Shown piece by piece: positions 14,465 to 22,378 of a DNA stretch of 43,100 bases. Within the stretch, counting starts at the first letter, position 1. Each line of letters begins with the position of its first letter. Below the pieces are notes generated by a model. That model saw only the letters and a program-made list of their open reading frames with translations. It searched no databases and was not told the DNA's origin. The translations under genes were made by a program, and so were the position numbers. The DNA is taken from NCBI GenBank assembly GCA_018263365.1, contig JAANXI010000062.1, forward strand, positions 1 to 43,100, read 5' to 3'. This stretch comes from Fidelibacterota bacterium. Its GTDB lineage: Bacteria > Fidelibacterota > JAANXI01.

Positions 14465-15595
14465 ATGGCAAAGGACCTCACTGGATATACCGTGATCTGC
14501 TTTTCACCTAACGACTGGTTTGGACTTCAGACCAGCAAGCAGCACCTGATGCGACAGTTTGCCAAATCGAACAAGATTATCTACGTGGAACCGGTAAAGG
14601 AGATTTTTTCCGTACTGGGGCGCCGCTCCCGGTGGTATAAATTCCGACGATCCCGCCTCGTTGCGCCAAATATCCGGGTGGTCAGTCCTGTGTCCGTTAT
14701 CATCCACAAGCGCCACAAATGGATCCGCCAGTTCAATCAGCATCTGAAGCTGTTTTTCCTTAGGCGGCATTTGAACCCGGAACAGGAACGATATATACTC
14801 TGGGCATACAATCCGTCAGCCCATGTGTATTTCTCAAATCTGCCTGCGGAGCTCAAGGTTTACTTCATCGCTGATGAATACGCCGCGGCCAGTGGAACGG
14901 TCTCGCCCTTTATTCAGTCCGAAGAGGAGAAAACGCTGCGGCAGGCGGACATCGTCTTTGCCATCACTCCGGAACTGGCCGATCAGAAACAACGAATGAA
15001 CGAAAATATTCACGTAGCCAGGAATGCCGTGGACACCTCGCTCTTCCGGCCGGAGCAGACTTACCCTGTACCGGAACCTCTCCGGCATGTCTCCTCGCCA
15101 GTGATCGGTTACATCGGCTCCTTCCGGCACTGGGTGGATGTCGAATTGATTGTTAAGGCGGCAAATCAAATACCGGAATTCCGGTTTGTGCTGGCCGGTC
15201 CGGGACTTGGGCAACACAATTTTCCAGAGAATGTCACCACCGTCGGCAAAATTCCGTATGAGGACGTCCCTAAATATATCTCTGGTTTCGACGTTGGGAT
15301 CATTCCGTTCAAAAATATCGAGTACGCCAGACATGCCGACCCGCTGAAGCTCTACGAATACTTGATTCTTGGGAAACCGGTGGTCTCCATTGGGGTAGAT
15401 TCGGTTACTCCAGTGCCCGGTGTGGTTTATACGGCGGCAACGGAAGACGAGTTTATATCGCATCTGAAGGTCGCCTGGGAGGACCGGTCCGAAAGCCGGG
15501 ACATTGCCGTAGAAATCGGGCAGCAGAACTCCTGGGAGGAGCGCACTGATTTTATCACTAAAAAACTCACCGGACAGCTCTATGCCACAGATTAA
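14465..15595 (+). CDS. Glycosyltransferase, GT4-like
   Basis: The 376-residue GT-B protein starts with Y-T-V-I-C-F-S-P-N-D-W-F-G-L-Q-T-S-K-Q-H (8-27) and has V-I-G-Y-I-G-S-F (about 221-228) at the start of the donor domain. F-V-L-A-G-P-G and I-P-F-K-N-I-E-Y-A-R-H-A-D-P-L-K-L-Y-E-Y follow, the last being the conserved C-terminal donor site of family 4 enzymes. The start is ATG 14465: GGGAGG lies eight bases upstream, while an in-frame GTG at 14438 would overlap the heptosyltransferase gene. It overlaps the next gene by 14 bases. Sugar donor and linkage cannot be assigned; the position next to waaF suggests LPS core or a linked polysaccharide. Confidence 0.84.
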   Translation: MAKDLTGYTVICFSPNDWFGLQTSKQHLMRQFAKSNKIIYVEPVKEIFSVLGRRSRWYKFRRSRLVAPNIRVVSPVSVIIHKRHKWIRQFNQHLKLFFLRRHLNPEQERYILWAYNPSAHVYFSNLPAELKVYFIADEYAAASGTVSPFIQSEEEKTLRQADIVFAITPELADQKQRMNENIHVARNAVDTSLFRPEQTYPVPEPLRHVSSPVIGYIGSFRHWVDVELIVKAANQIPEFRFVLAGPGLGQHNFPENVTTVGKIPYEDVPKYISGFDVGIIPFKNIEYARHADPLKLYEYLILGKPVVSIGVDSVTPVPGVVYTAATEDEFISHLKVAWEDRSESRDIAVEIGQQNSWEERTDFITKKLTGQLYATD

Positions 15596-16700
15596 GGTCC
15601 TGTTCAAGATGTTCTATTTGTATCACAAGGCAGCGTATGATCCTCTGATTGACGTGTTTGAGGAGGATGATCGGTTTGACGTATATCTTTCACTCTCACA
15701 TGAACTGGTACGCCGGTTTTTCATCTTTGAAATTGACAAGACCAAACCGTACCTGGAGCAGTTCAAGCGGGAAGGCCACCAGATCACCTACGAGGAAGAG
15801 CACTTCGATGTGGTCATTTGCCCTGATACTGTGAATGAAAAGAAATACGGCAAAACTATGCTGTGCCTTGTACATCACGGTATGGGACTCAAAACCGTAC
15901 TCTTCCGGAATCTGAAGAAGCACAACTCCCATCATTACAATATTCTGGTGGAAGGGCAGTACCGGGTAGAGACATTGCAGGAATCCGGGGTCTTGAACGG
16001 GTCGGAAGTGCACAAGGTTGGACTTCCGAAGCTGGACCCGCTCTTCTGGGACGGTCATTACGACCGGGAGGAGATACTAAACAACCTGGGACTGGATCCG
16101 GCCAAAAAGACTGTGCTCTTCGCCCCAACATATAAGCCGACCTGCATCTATGATGTAAAGGACGCCATCTTCGAGGAGACCGCCGCCTATAACCTGATTG
16201 TCAAAATCCACCACTACGCTTGGATGGGCAAGTTTGCCCGCCACAGCCAGCACCGGGTGATCCAGCGCCGGATCAGGAAGTACGAACACGCGGTGCTGAT
16301 CCCGAAGGAGACTTACAATATTATCCCGCTGATGTACGCTGCCGATACGCTGGTGGCCGAAGCTTCCAGCACGGTCTACAATTTTCTGGCCACCGGGAAG
16401 ATCGGCGTAATTTACGACCTAGATCACGATAACCTGCGTCATTCGGACGGCCAGCATATCCTCAATATCGATAACCGGGAATTTCTCAAAGACGCGTACG
16501 TTCACGTCTCCTCGCCAGAGGAACTGGCGGACGGCATTACTCGGGCGCTGCATCCCACGCCGGAGATGCAGCAGGCCGCTGACAAACAACGGGAATACTA
16601 TTACTATAAACCGGACGGAAAATCGTCACTTCGCACCCGGGAAAAGATTTACGACCTGTACCAGGAAGGCGGGCATCTGAATGATCCGGACAATGTCTAA
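15582..16700 (+). CDS. CDP-glycerol glycerophosphotransferase-like protein (second copy)
   Basis: The 372-residue protein resembles the TagB/TagF-type family also seen at 804-1859. Key segments are C-L-V-H-H-G-M-G-L-K (about 94-103, the catalytic-His region of the N-terminal half), H-K-V-G-L-P-K-L-D-P-L (about 145-155), V-L-F-A-P-T-Y-K-P-T (about 175-184), V-K-I-H-H-Y (about 207-212) and L-V-A-E-A-S-S-T-V-Y-N-F (about 257-268, donor phosphate site). In Gram-positives such enzymes polymerise teichoic acid; in a lipid-A bacterium a transfer of glycerol phosphate, ribitol phosphate or another CMP-activated group onto a glycan is expected. Given the CMP-phosphonate genes upstream, aminoethylphosphonate transfer is a testable possibility. 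Confidence 0.82.
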   Translation: MPQIKVLFKMFYLYHKAAYDPLIDVFEEDDRFDVYLSLSHELVRRFFIFEIDKTKPYLEQFKREGHQITYEEEHFDVVICPDTVNEKKYGKTMLCLVHHGMGLKTVLFRNLKKHNSHHYNILVEGQYRVETLQESGVLNGSEVHKVGLPKLDPLFWDGHYDREEILNNLGLDPAKKTVLFAPTYKPTCIYDVKDAIFEETAAYNLIVKIHHYAWMGKFARHSQHRVIQRRIRKYEHAVLIPKETYNIIPLMYAADTLVAEASSTVYNFLATGKIGVIYDLDHDNLRHSDGQHILNIDNREFLKDAYVHVSSPEELADGITRALHPTPEMQQAADKQREYYYYKPDGKSSLRTREKIYDLYQEGGHLNDPDNV

Positions 16701-16723
16701 TCGCAGCGTATAACTAGTATCCC

Positions 16724-17497
16724 ATGGTCTATAAGCCGCTGGATGGTCTCAACCTGACCAACGATCAAATTGCCAAATTGTCTGCCCGGGATTGGGTGCT
16801 TGAACACGCTGCGTACATTTATAAAGATCACACCAACCTGGTGGCAAAACTGGATTATCCCATTGAGAATGCACCGAATAAGTATGTCATCAAGCTGTTT
16901 GGCTGGCGCAATACACTCTCTAAAATTTTGAGTCCGGTGATGCGGTCCCGGGCAAAAAAGTCTTGGGATACTGCGCATTTTCTCCTGTCCAATGATATCC
17001 CAACACCCGCACCGCTCGCTGTGTATACTTCCAGACGCTACGGATTCGTGCGCAAAAATTTTTACCTCTGCGAATGTATCAACGATTTTAATTCAGCACG
17101 AGCTGTTTTGCGTCGGTTGGATACGCCGGAGCCGGAAAAGGCGAAATTGGTAAAAATCATTGCAAAGATAGTCCGACGGATGCACAAGGCGAATTTTGTG
17201 CACAATGATCTGACGCTGGCCAATTTCCTGGTGGAAAAAATTCAGCCGGATAGAGTCTACCTCGTGGACCTGAACCGGGGAGTGCACTACTGTTATCTCA
17301 GGAATTACCGGCGTATCATGGATGTGGCCAAAATGGACCTGTGCAGCTGCGATTTCACGGAATCACATTCCGGATGTTACCGGGACCAGTTTCTCCGACA
17401 GTATAGAGATGATTACGAGCGGGATCGCCGGTTACTCCGGATGGCACTCCAGCGGAAAGGGTGGAAAAAACGTTGGAAGAACCGGATACGAAAGTAG
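16724..17497 (+). CDS. Lipopolysaccharide kinase family protein (KdkA/InaA/WaaP-like)
   Basis: The 257-residue protein shows an atypical protein-kinase fold used by Kdo and heptose kinases. V-H-N-D-L-T-L-A-N-F-L-V contains the catalytic Asp162 with Asn in the H-x-D-x4-N pattern, and Y-L-V-D-L-N-R-G contains the metal-binding Asp182. Y-V-I-K-L-F-G near residue 53-59 supplies the ATP-binding lysine. It likely phosphorylates an inner-core sugar of LPS in the cytoplasm, as suggested by the heptosyltransferase upstream. It lies 23 bases after the previous gene, and its stop directly abuts the stop of the convergent methyltransferase gene. Which core sugar is phosphorylated cannot be told. Confidence 0.78.
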   Translation: MVYKPLDGLNLTNDQIAKLSARDWVLEHAAYIYKDHTNLVAKLDYPIENAPNKYVIKLFGWRNTLSKILSPVMRSRAKKSWDTAHFLLSNDIPTPAPLAVYTSRRYGFVRKNFYLCECINDFNSARAVLRRLDTPEPEKAKLVKIIAKIVRRMHKANFVHNDLTLANFLVEKIQPDRVYLVDLNRGVHYCYLRNYRRIMDVAKMDLCSCDFTESHSGCYRDQFLRQYRDDYERDRRLLRMALQRKGWKKRWKNRIRK

Positions 17498-18112
17498 TTA
17501 TTCGGGCTCAAGCAGCAGAATCGTTTGGGCGTGAATACCCGGCAGGATTTTTTTCGAGTCCAGGATGTTCAGGCCAGCCTCGTTGACTTCTTTCTGGATT
17601 TGATTATCATCAGCCATGGTAATTTTGTGATGGTCCCGGAAAAAGCGCATGAGCTTATGGGCAGCTGATGTAGTGTAGACAGAGACAACAGCCCAGTCCG
17701 AAATCACCCGCCGAATTTCTGAAAAGGCCTGAATCCGGGCTTCCGGCGTATGAAAATGCTGAATGAGTCGCATGGAGAGTAATCCGTGGAAAGCGGCAGC
17801 CTTGAACGGAAGTTGCATAATATTGGCGTTGGCGAACCGGGGCTGTGCACCAAATCGCTCGCGAACCCGAAGCAACATATTCATGCTCAAATCGGCAACA
17901 ACAACATTCATGGGATGGTCCAATAACATTGCGGTAAACCGGCCATAGCCGCACGGTAAATCGATGACGTTATCGTTAACTGCATATATTTCATCGACGA
18001 AGTTTCGGACTATCCGATACTCGCGGTTATGGACAATCCGCTGATCTAAGCCCTTATATCGCTTGCCCTCGTATCGCCGAATTCCCGCCAACTGATCATT
18101 TTTCGCTGCCAT
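17498..18112 (-). CDS. Class I SAM-dependent methyltransferase
   Basis: The 204-residue protein has the SAM motif V-I-D-L-P-C-G-Y-G-R-F (about 49-59), an acidic post-I strand V-V-V-A-D-L-S-M-N-M-L (about 71-81), an A-N-I-M-Q-L-P-F motif II region (about 96-103) and S-M-R-L-I-Q-H-F (about 113-120). This is the small-molecule Methyltransf_11 pattern. There is no export signal or DNA-binding region. It closes the glycan block on the opposite strand, so it may act on a lipid or sugar intermediate; a quinone or other substrate is equally possible from the sequence alone. Confidence 0.8.
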   Translation of the reverse strand: MAAKNDQLAGIRRYEGKRYKGLDQRIVHNREYRIVRNFVDEIYAVNDNVIDLPCGYGRFTAMLLDHPMNVVVADLSMNMLLRVRERFGAQPRFANANIMQLPFKAAAFHGLLSMRLIQHFHTPEARIQAFSEIRRVISDWAVVSVYTTSAAHKLMRFFRDHHKITMADDNQIQKEVNEAGLNILDSKKILPGIHAQTILLLEPE

Positions 18113-18237
18113 AGCGCAAAAAGTAAGCTTTTTCCGCTCACACTACAAACAGAAGACAGCCTTAATAGAAATATTTTCAGAATTTCACTGCGAATCACGC
18201 TTGGTGTTTCAAAATTTATAACATATAATTGCAGCCT

Positions 18238-18960
18238 ATGCAAAGATTCTCTTTACTCTTGCTGGTATGTGTTATCTGGGCTTTTACTCCGGCACACGGA
18301 CAAGATTTCCATATCGGGGAAAAACTGACGTTTGCCCTGAATTACGGTATCATCAATGCCGGGTCTTCTACCATGGAAGTGGAGGCACTGGATACCGTGC
18401 ATAGTCACATCACCTATCGGCTGCGGTCGCGAACCCGATCGAACAATTTTGTTGATACCTTTTACAAAGTCCGGGATAAACTTACCAGCTGGATCGATAC
18501 GTCTACTTATGCCACTGTCCGGTTCGAAAAATCACTAAACGAAGGCAAATACGAAAAGGATTACGACGTTTGGTTTGATTACCGAAGGATGAAGGCCTTT
18601 TCCAATAACGATACTACTGACATTGAAACGTACATGCAGGATGTGCTCTCACTGTTTTACTATATCCGGTCGCTGCAAATGAGTGTCGGGGATACTATCA
18701 GGATGTCAAACTTCGATAATGATAAAATATCGCCGTTTCTTCTGCGGGTTACCGGCACCGGCAAAGTGAAAGTGCCGGCCGGAAAGTTTCACTGTTATGT
18801 GGTTGAGCCGTTTGTCGAATCCGATTTTTTGTTTAAGTACAAAGGCCGGTTACAGATTTGGCTGACCAAAGATGAGCGAAAAGTCCCGGTGCTGATGAAG
18901 AGCGAAGCCACAATCGGATCGATGATTTTAAAGTTGACCGATTATAAGGCGGGAAAATAG
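18238..18960 (+). CDS. DUF3108-family exported protein
   Basis: The 240-residue protein begins with a signal peptide (Q-R-F-S-L-L-L-L-V-C-V-I-W-A-F, then A-H-G-Q near residue 22). The mature part starts G-E-K-L-T-F-A-L-N-Y-G-I-I-N-A-G, the usual opening of DUF3108 proteins. V-P-A-G-K-F-H-C-Y-V-V-E-P (about 180-192) and L-Q-I-W-L-T-K-D-E-R-K-V-P-V (about 207-220) match the family's two conserved blocks. Members are periplasmic or surface beta-rich proteins of unproven function. The start is taken at ATG 18238, three codons after an in-frame TTG. It is monocistronic and followed by a long repeat-containing gap. Confidence 0.8.
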   Translation: MQRFSLLLLVCVIWAFTPAHGQDFHIGEKLTFALNYGIINAGSSTMEVEALDTVHSHITYRLRSRTRSNNFVDTFYKVRDKLTSWIDTSTYATVRFEKSLNEGKYEKDYDVWFDYRRMKAFSNNDTTDIETYMQDVLSLFYYIRSLQMSVGDTIRMSNFDNDKISPFLLRVTGTGKVKVPAGKFHCYVVEPFVESDFLFKYKGRLQIWLTKDERKVPVLMKSEATIGSMILKLTDYKAGK

Positions 18961-19014
18961 TAGTACAGATTTAACTGTTGTTGGAGAGTGCGCTTCCAAG
19001 CATTGATTAAATTC

Positions 19015-19054
19015 GTGTTACGGTGTTAAAGTGTTCGGGTGTTCAAGTAACGGC
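19015..19054 (+). repeat. GTGTTANN 8-nt tandem array, copy 3
   Basis: Five 8-nt units run in register: GTGTTACG, GTGTTAAA, GTGTTCGG, GTGTTCAA, GTAACGGC. Bases 19023-19051 match the reverse complement of 10944-10972 at 28 of 29 positions, so this is a dispersed repeat in inverted orientation rather than chance. Confidence 0.85.
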
Positions 19055-19073
19055 ACTCTGCCATATTTTTTCC

Positions 19074-19103
19074 TAATCTTAATCATAATCTTATTCTTAC
19101 TCG
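19074..19103 (+). repeat. Hexamer tandem array (TAATCT type)
   Basis: Five 6-nt units run in register: TAATCT, TAATCA, TAATCT, TATTCT, TACTCG. The array follows the 8-nt array in the same gap. Confidence 0.7.
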
Positions 19104-19276
19104 CTTTTTCCAAACACCGTTTCTCTATTCAGCTCTGGTGGGCTTCACTCGAAATGACAGTGCGAAAGAAAGGTAAATTAGCTGAACCATTTTAAGGAAG
19201 AAAAGCGAGTGGAAGGATCTCTGTTACTCGGCACGATAGTGTAACAACTTAAGATTCTATTGATTACGCCAACACA

Positions 19277-19317
19277 TAAAAATAAGACCCTTTCGGGGTT
19301 CAAACCCTGAAAGGGTC
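19277..19317 (-). terminator. Intrinsic terminator of the rseP end of the envelope operon
   Basis: GACCCTTTC (19286-19294) pairs with GAAAGGGTC (19309-19317). The stem extends inward through a G-U and GGGT/ACCC to a TCAA loop, about 14 pairs in all. Read on the minus strand the hairpin is followed by TTATTTTTA, a T-run expected for an intrinsic terminator downstream of rseP. The plus-strand side lacks a T-run. Confidence 0.8.
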
Positions 19318-19348
19318 AATTAAGTAAGAGTCGTTGATACTAGGTAAC

Positions 19349-20410
19349 CTACAACAACCGCAGAATATCGTTATAAATCACAAAGACCATCAACGTCAAC
19401 AGCAATGCCATACCGATCTGCTGCACGATCATGCGTGTTTTCACGCTGAGCGGTTCACCTTTGGCGCCCTCAATCAACGTAATGACCAGATGTCCGCCGT
19501 CCAGTGCAGGGACAGGCAGAATATTCAGAAACCCGATATTAATGCTGATAATCGCCACCAGATTCAGCAAATCAAGAAGGCCGCTTCGGGCGGAATCGCC
19601 TGCAAGTTTGGCAATGAAAATTGGGCCGCCGATAGACTTCATCGATTCCTGGCCAGTAACCAGCATTTTCAAAGAGACCACGGTCACTTTCCCCCAATAC
19701 CACATCTGTGAGATGCCGGAACCAAACGATTCGAAGACGCCGGCATTTCGGTAAGTCACCTCGGGGGCGATACCTATCAATCCGATCTCCTTGAGCTCCC
19801 CGTCAATCATCTGTTTATCAACTTTGGTTGTCACGGACGCGGATTTGGTATCACCGTCGCTTGTCCACGTAACACTGATTTCGGTATTGGGCAGATTGTG
19901 AATAATTTTGGTCAGGTCTTCCCAGGTATCCACTGATTTATTGTTGATCGAAACAATTCGATCTCCGGCAGTCATGCCTGCTTCTGCCGCCGGATAGTCC
20001 GGCATTACCTGCTCGACCACCGTGGTGTTCGAACTCTCCGGAATGCCCATGAAAAAGGTAATTATAGCAAACAGCACGGCTGCCAGGATGAAGTTCATCA
20101 GTACACCGGCTGTGAGGATAAATATCTTCTGGGGAACGCTTTTCGAGGCGAATTCCCACGGCTCGCCCTTGATCTCCTCATCCATATTTTCGTCCAGCAT
20201 ACCGGCCATCTTCACGTAGCCGCCCAGTGGAATAATTCCCAGACAATATTCTGTCTCCCCGGACTGTTTTTTGAAAAAGTGCGGCGGAAACCCGATAGAA
20301 AACCGGTCAACACGCACGCCGGACCATTTGGCTGCTAAGAAATGCCCCAGCTCGTGTACCAGGACAATAATACCCAGCGCAAAAATAATTGCTAATATAT
20401 TCGTTAACAT
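19349..20410 (-). CDS. rseP: RIP metalloprotease RseP (site-2 protease)
   Basis: This inner-membrane zinc protease cuts anti-sigma factors or signal-peptide remnants within the membrane. The 353-residue protein has H-E-L-G-H (19-23) in the first membrane segment, a membrane segment near 95-118, one PDZ domain around 125-205 and N-I-L-P-V-P-A-L-D-G-G-H with the metal-ligand Asp304, followed by a final membrane span. E. coli RseP is about 450 residues with two PDZ domains; the one-PDZ form is usual in many other phyla. It is the last gene of the envelope operon, 55 bases after dxr, and is followed by a terminator. Confidence 0.94.
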   Translation of the reverse strand: MLTNILAIIFALGIIVLVHELGHFLAAKWSGVRVDRFSIGFPPHFFKKQSGETEYCLGIIPLGGYVKMAGMLDENMDEEIKGEPWEFASKSVPQKIFILTAGVLMNFILAAVLFAIITFFMGIPESSNTTVVEQVMPDYPAAEAGMTAGDRIVSINNKSVDTWEDLTKIIHNLPNTEISVTWTSDGDTKSASVTTKVDKQMIDGELKEIGLIGIAPEVTYRNAGVFESFGSGISQMWYWGKVTVVSLKMLVTGQESMKSIGGPIFIAKLAGDSARSGLLDLLNLVAIISINIGFLNILPVPALDGGHLVITLIEGAKGEPLSVKTRMIVQQIGMALLLTLMVFVIYNDILRLL

Positions 20411-20465
20411 AAAATTCCGTTCAATTCGCTTGCAGTTTATTGTAACCCGGATATCTTATCCGGAA

Positions 20466-21626
20466 TTAATCTAATTTAGGTTGCAAAAACTCCTTTGTCC
20501 ACCGTTCCGTTTCCAGGATATCGTCGAGTGCGGGGTCCTGAATTGATGCGTGGGCGTCCATCGCTGCTGACACTAACTCTGGTATCTCCGGAAACCGGAT
20601 TTGTTCCCGCAGAAAGGCGTAAACGGCGGTATCGTTTGCCACATTCAGCACAACCGGTAAAGTGCCGCCGTGTTTCAATGCGGTAAATGCCAATTCGAGG
20701 CATCGGAATTTATCATAGTCGGGCTTTTCAAACGTTAATTCTCCCAGCGAAGTAAGATCCAGCCGCTTCCAGTCCGCCGATGCGTGTTCGGGGTACAACA
20801 GCGCATACTGGATGGGTACTTTCATGTCCGGTACGCCGAGTTGCGCCTTTATAGAGCCGTCGACAAACTCGACCAGGGAATGGATGATCGACTGGGGATG
20901 CACCAGTATATTAATGCGCTGCAGCGGAAGATTGAACAGCCAGTGTGCTTCGATGACCTCGAAACCCTTGTTCATCATCGTGGCGGAATCGATGGTAATT
21001 TTATTACCCATGTCCCAGTTCGGATGGTTAAGCGCATCGTGGACGGTGATTTTAGAGAATTCCGACTTCGGCATATTGCGAAACGGGCCACCGGATGCGG
21101 TTAAAATAATGCGCCGGACTTCCTCGAGTTTCTCACCGGCGAGACATTGCCAGATTGCGCTGTGTTCACTGTCCACCGGATTGAGCGCTGCCGAATGTTC
21201 CTCCATTAGCCGCCGAATGAGATCGCCGGCCATCACTAAACTTTCCTTGTTCGAGAGGGCAACGTCAATGCCGGATTCCACAGCCTGAATGGTTGGTTCC
21301 ATGCCTGGCACGCCCACGATAGCGTTCAGCAGGAGCGTGGCGTCATCTCTGGAGGCAAGTTCAAGTAAGCCGATTCTGCCTGCCGTCACCTGAATGCTTT
21401 CCGGGGCCAATGCGGATTTCACTTCGTCGAGTTTCGATTCGTCGCCAATATTGACAATTCGCGGATGAAACCGACGTGCCTGTTCAATCAGCCGTTCCGC
21501 GTTTGAATGCGCAGACAGCCCGACAATCGAAAATCGCTCCCGATGAGCCTCGACAACCCGGAGCGCATTCTCGCCAATCGAACCGGTGCTGCCGAGAATG
21601 GTCAGAAGTTTGATGGGAGACTCCAT
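20466..21626 (-). CDS. dxr: 1-deoxy-D-xylulose-5-phosphate reductoisomerase
   Basis: Dxr converts DXP to 2-C-methyl-D-erythritol 4-phosphate with NADPH, the committed step of MEP-pathway isoprenoid synthesis, feeding undecaprenyl phosphate made by UppS in the same operon. The protein shows I-L-G-S-T-G-S-I-G (NADPH loop, about 10-18), L-S-N-K-E-S-L-V (substrate region), P-V-D-S-E-H-S-A-I-W-Q (metal and substrate site) and N-H-P-N-W-D-M-G-N-K-I-T-I-D-S-A-T-M-M-N-K-G (split here across the family's hinge block). The start is set at ATG 21626 (386 residues, normal length); the frame stays open upstream to 21698, but those residues lie inside the preceding gene and do not look like Dxr. It overlaps that gene by 25 bases. 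Confidence 0.93.
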   Translation of the reverse strand: MESPIKLLTILGSTGSIGENALRVVEAHRERFSIVGLSAHSNAERLIEQARRFHPRIVNIGDESKLDEVKSALAPESIQVTAGRIGLLELASRDDATLLLNAIVGVPGMEPTIQAVESGIDVALSNKESLVMAGDLIRRLMEEHSAALNPVDSEHSAIWQCLAGEKLEEVRRIILTASGGPFRNMPKSEFSKITVHDALNHPNWDMGNKITIDSATMMNKGFEVIEAHWLFNLPLQRINILVHPQSIIHSLVEFVDGSIKAQLGVPDMKVPIQYALLYPEHASADWKRLDLTSLGELTFEKPDYDKFRCLELAFTALKHGGTLPVVLNVANDTAVYAFLREQIRFPEIPELVSAAMDAHASIQDPALDDILETERWTKEFLQPKLD

Positions 21627-22378
21627 CCAATGGTGGCGTTGACGTTCCAGATATTCGGTGTGTAGCGCAGGGTCAGGCCTCCGGAAAGTCGGTTCCATTC
21701 ACGAATCACCGCAAATCCTGTATGGATTACTCGTTTTTCGAATTTTCCATCATGGGCAGTGCCAATTGCCTGGTTTGTGCTGACATCCACTTTGCCGGAA
21801 ATATAACTGGCTGTCAAGTCGATCCGGTAGGTCAAGCGAGGGCGGAACCAGCCGTATTGTAGCGAAAAATCCAATGTCTTTGCAAAGAAGGGATCGGCAT
21901 CGGCCAGTTTCTGCAGCATTACACCGAACGCCAGAGCGTGGAGACTGTCCGTACCGACTGCGGAACGGAACCGTGCGCCGTATCCGTTGAGTACGACTGC
22001 GCGATTGTCAACAGGGAGTGCATTATACCTGAACAGTAACTGCAGGTTTGATGTCAGATCGCCCATAACTGTAAAAACGCCCAGGCTGGTAAACCCATTG
22101 GTTGGATTGTTGTCATACCGGCCCTCCGTAAAGGTGTACCCCCCGGACTGTTGATAGAAAATCCGGATGCGCGGAAATTCCCTGTCCTGCTGAAAGACAA
22201 AGCCAGGGATGTTCCCGATATCGACGCCGATATGGTTGGCAAACCGTTCCAAATCATCGGATATCCGTAACGAATCACTGCCGGAAAAGTCAATGGGAAG
22301 CAGGTATTGTGCGGACAGCGGGGCAGACCAGAGTACCAGCACGGAACTAAGTGCGAGAATTATCCTTTTCAGAAACAT
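21602..22378 (-). CDS. Exported probable outer-membrane beta-barrel protein, unknown function
   Basis: The 258-residue protein has a clear signal peptide (K-R-I-I-L-A-L-S-S-V-L-V-L-W, cleavage near L-S-A-Q, residue 23-24). The rest alternates polar and aromatic residues in strand-like runs, for example L-D-F-S-L-Q-Y-G-W-F-R-P-R-L-T-Y and L-S-G-G-L-T-L-R-Y-T-P. It ends in Phe, the C-terminal signature recognised by the Bam machinery. No named family was recognised. It overlaps the lipoate/octanoate transferase gene upstream by 32 bases and dxr downstream by 25, so it is translated within the envelope operon, where bamA also resides. Confidence 0.7.
   Translation of the reverse strand: MFLKRIILALSSVLVLWSAPLSAQYLLPIDFSGSDSLRISDDLERFANHIGVDIGNIPGFVFQQDREFPRIRIFYQQSGGYTFTEGRYDNNPTNGFTSLGVFTVMGDLTSNLQLLFRYNALPVDNRAVVLNGYGARFRSAVGTDSLHALAFGVMLQKLADADPFFAKTLDFSLQYGWFRPRLTYRIDLTASYISGKVDVSTNQAIGTAHDGKFEKRVIHTGFAVIREWNRLSGGLTLRYTPNIWNVNATIGWSLPSNF

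Larger units (their letters stand above)
18961..19348. other. 388-base convergent gap with word arrays and a terminator
   Basis: No gene is seen between the convergent DUF3108 and rseP genes. The gap holds the GTGTTANN array (19015-19054) flanked by the inverted heptamers AGAGTGC (18985-18991) and GCACTCT (19053-19059), a hexamer array (19074-19103), a CTTCACTCGAAATGACA word (19143-19159) of a type I recall from intergenic regions of FCB genomes, and the hairpin terminator at 19277-19317. Confidence 0.6.

Noticed and set aside
19286..19317. tRNA T-arm-like GGTTCAAACCC
   Set aside because: No acceptor, D or anticodon stem surrounds it. It is the loop and inner stem of the terminator hairpin after rseP.
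21627..21698. N-terminal extension of Dxr
   Set aside because: It would overlap the preceding gene by almost 100 bases and adds residues not found in the family; ATG 21626 gives the usual length.
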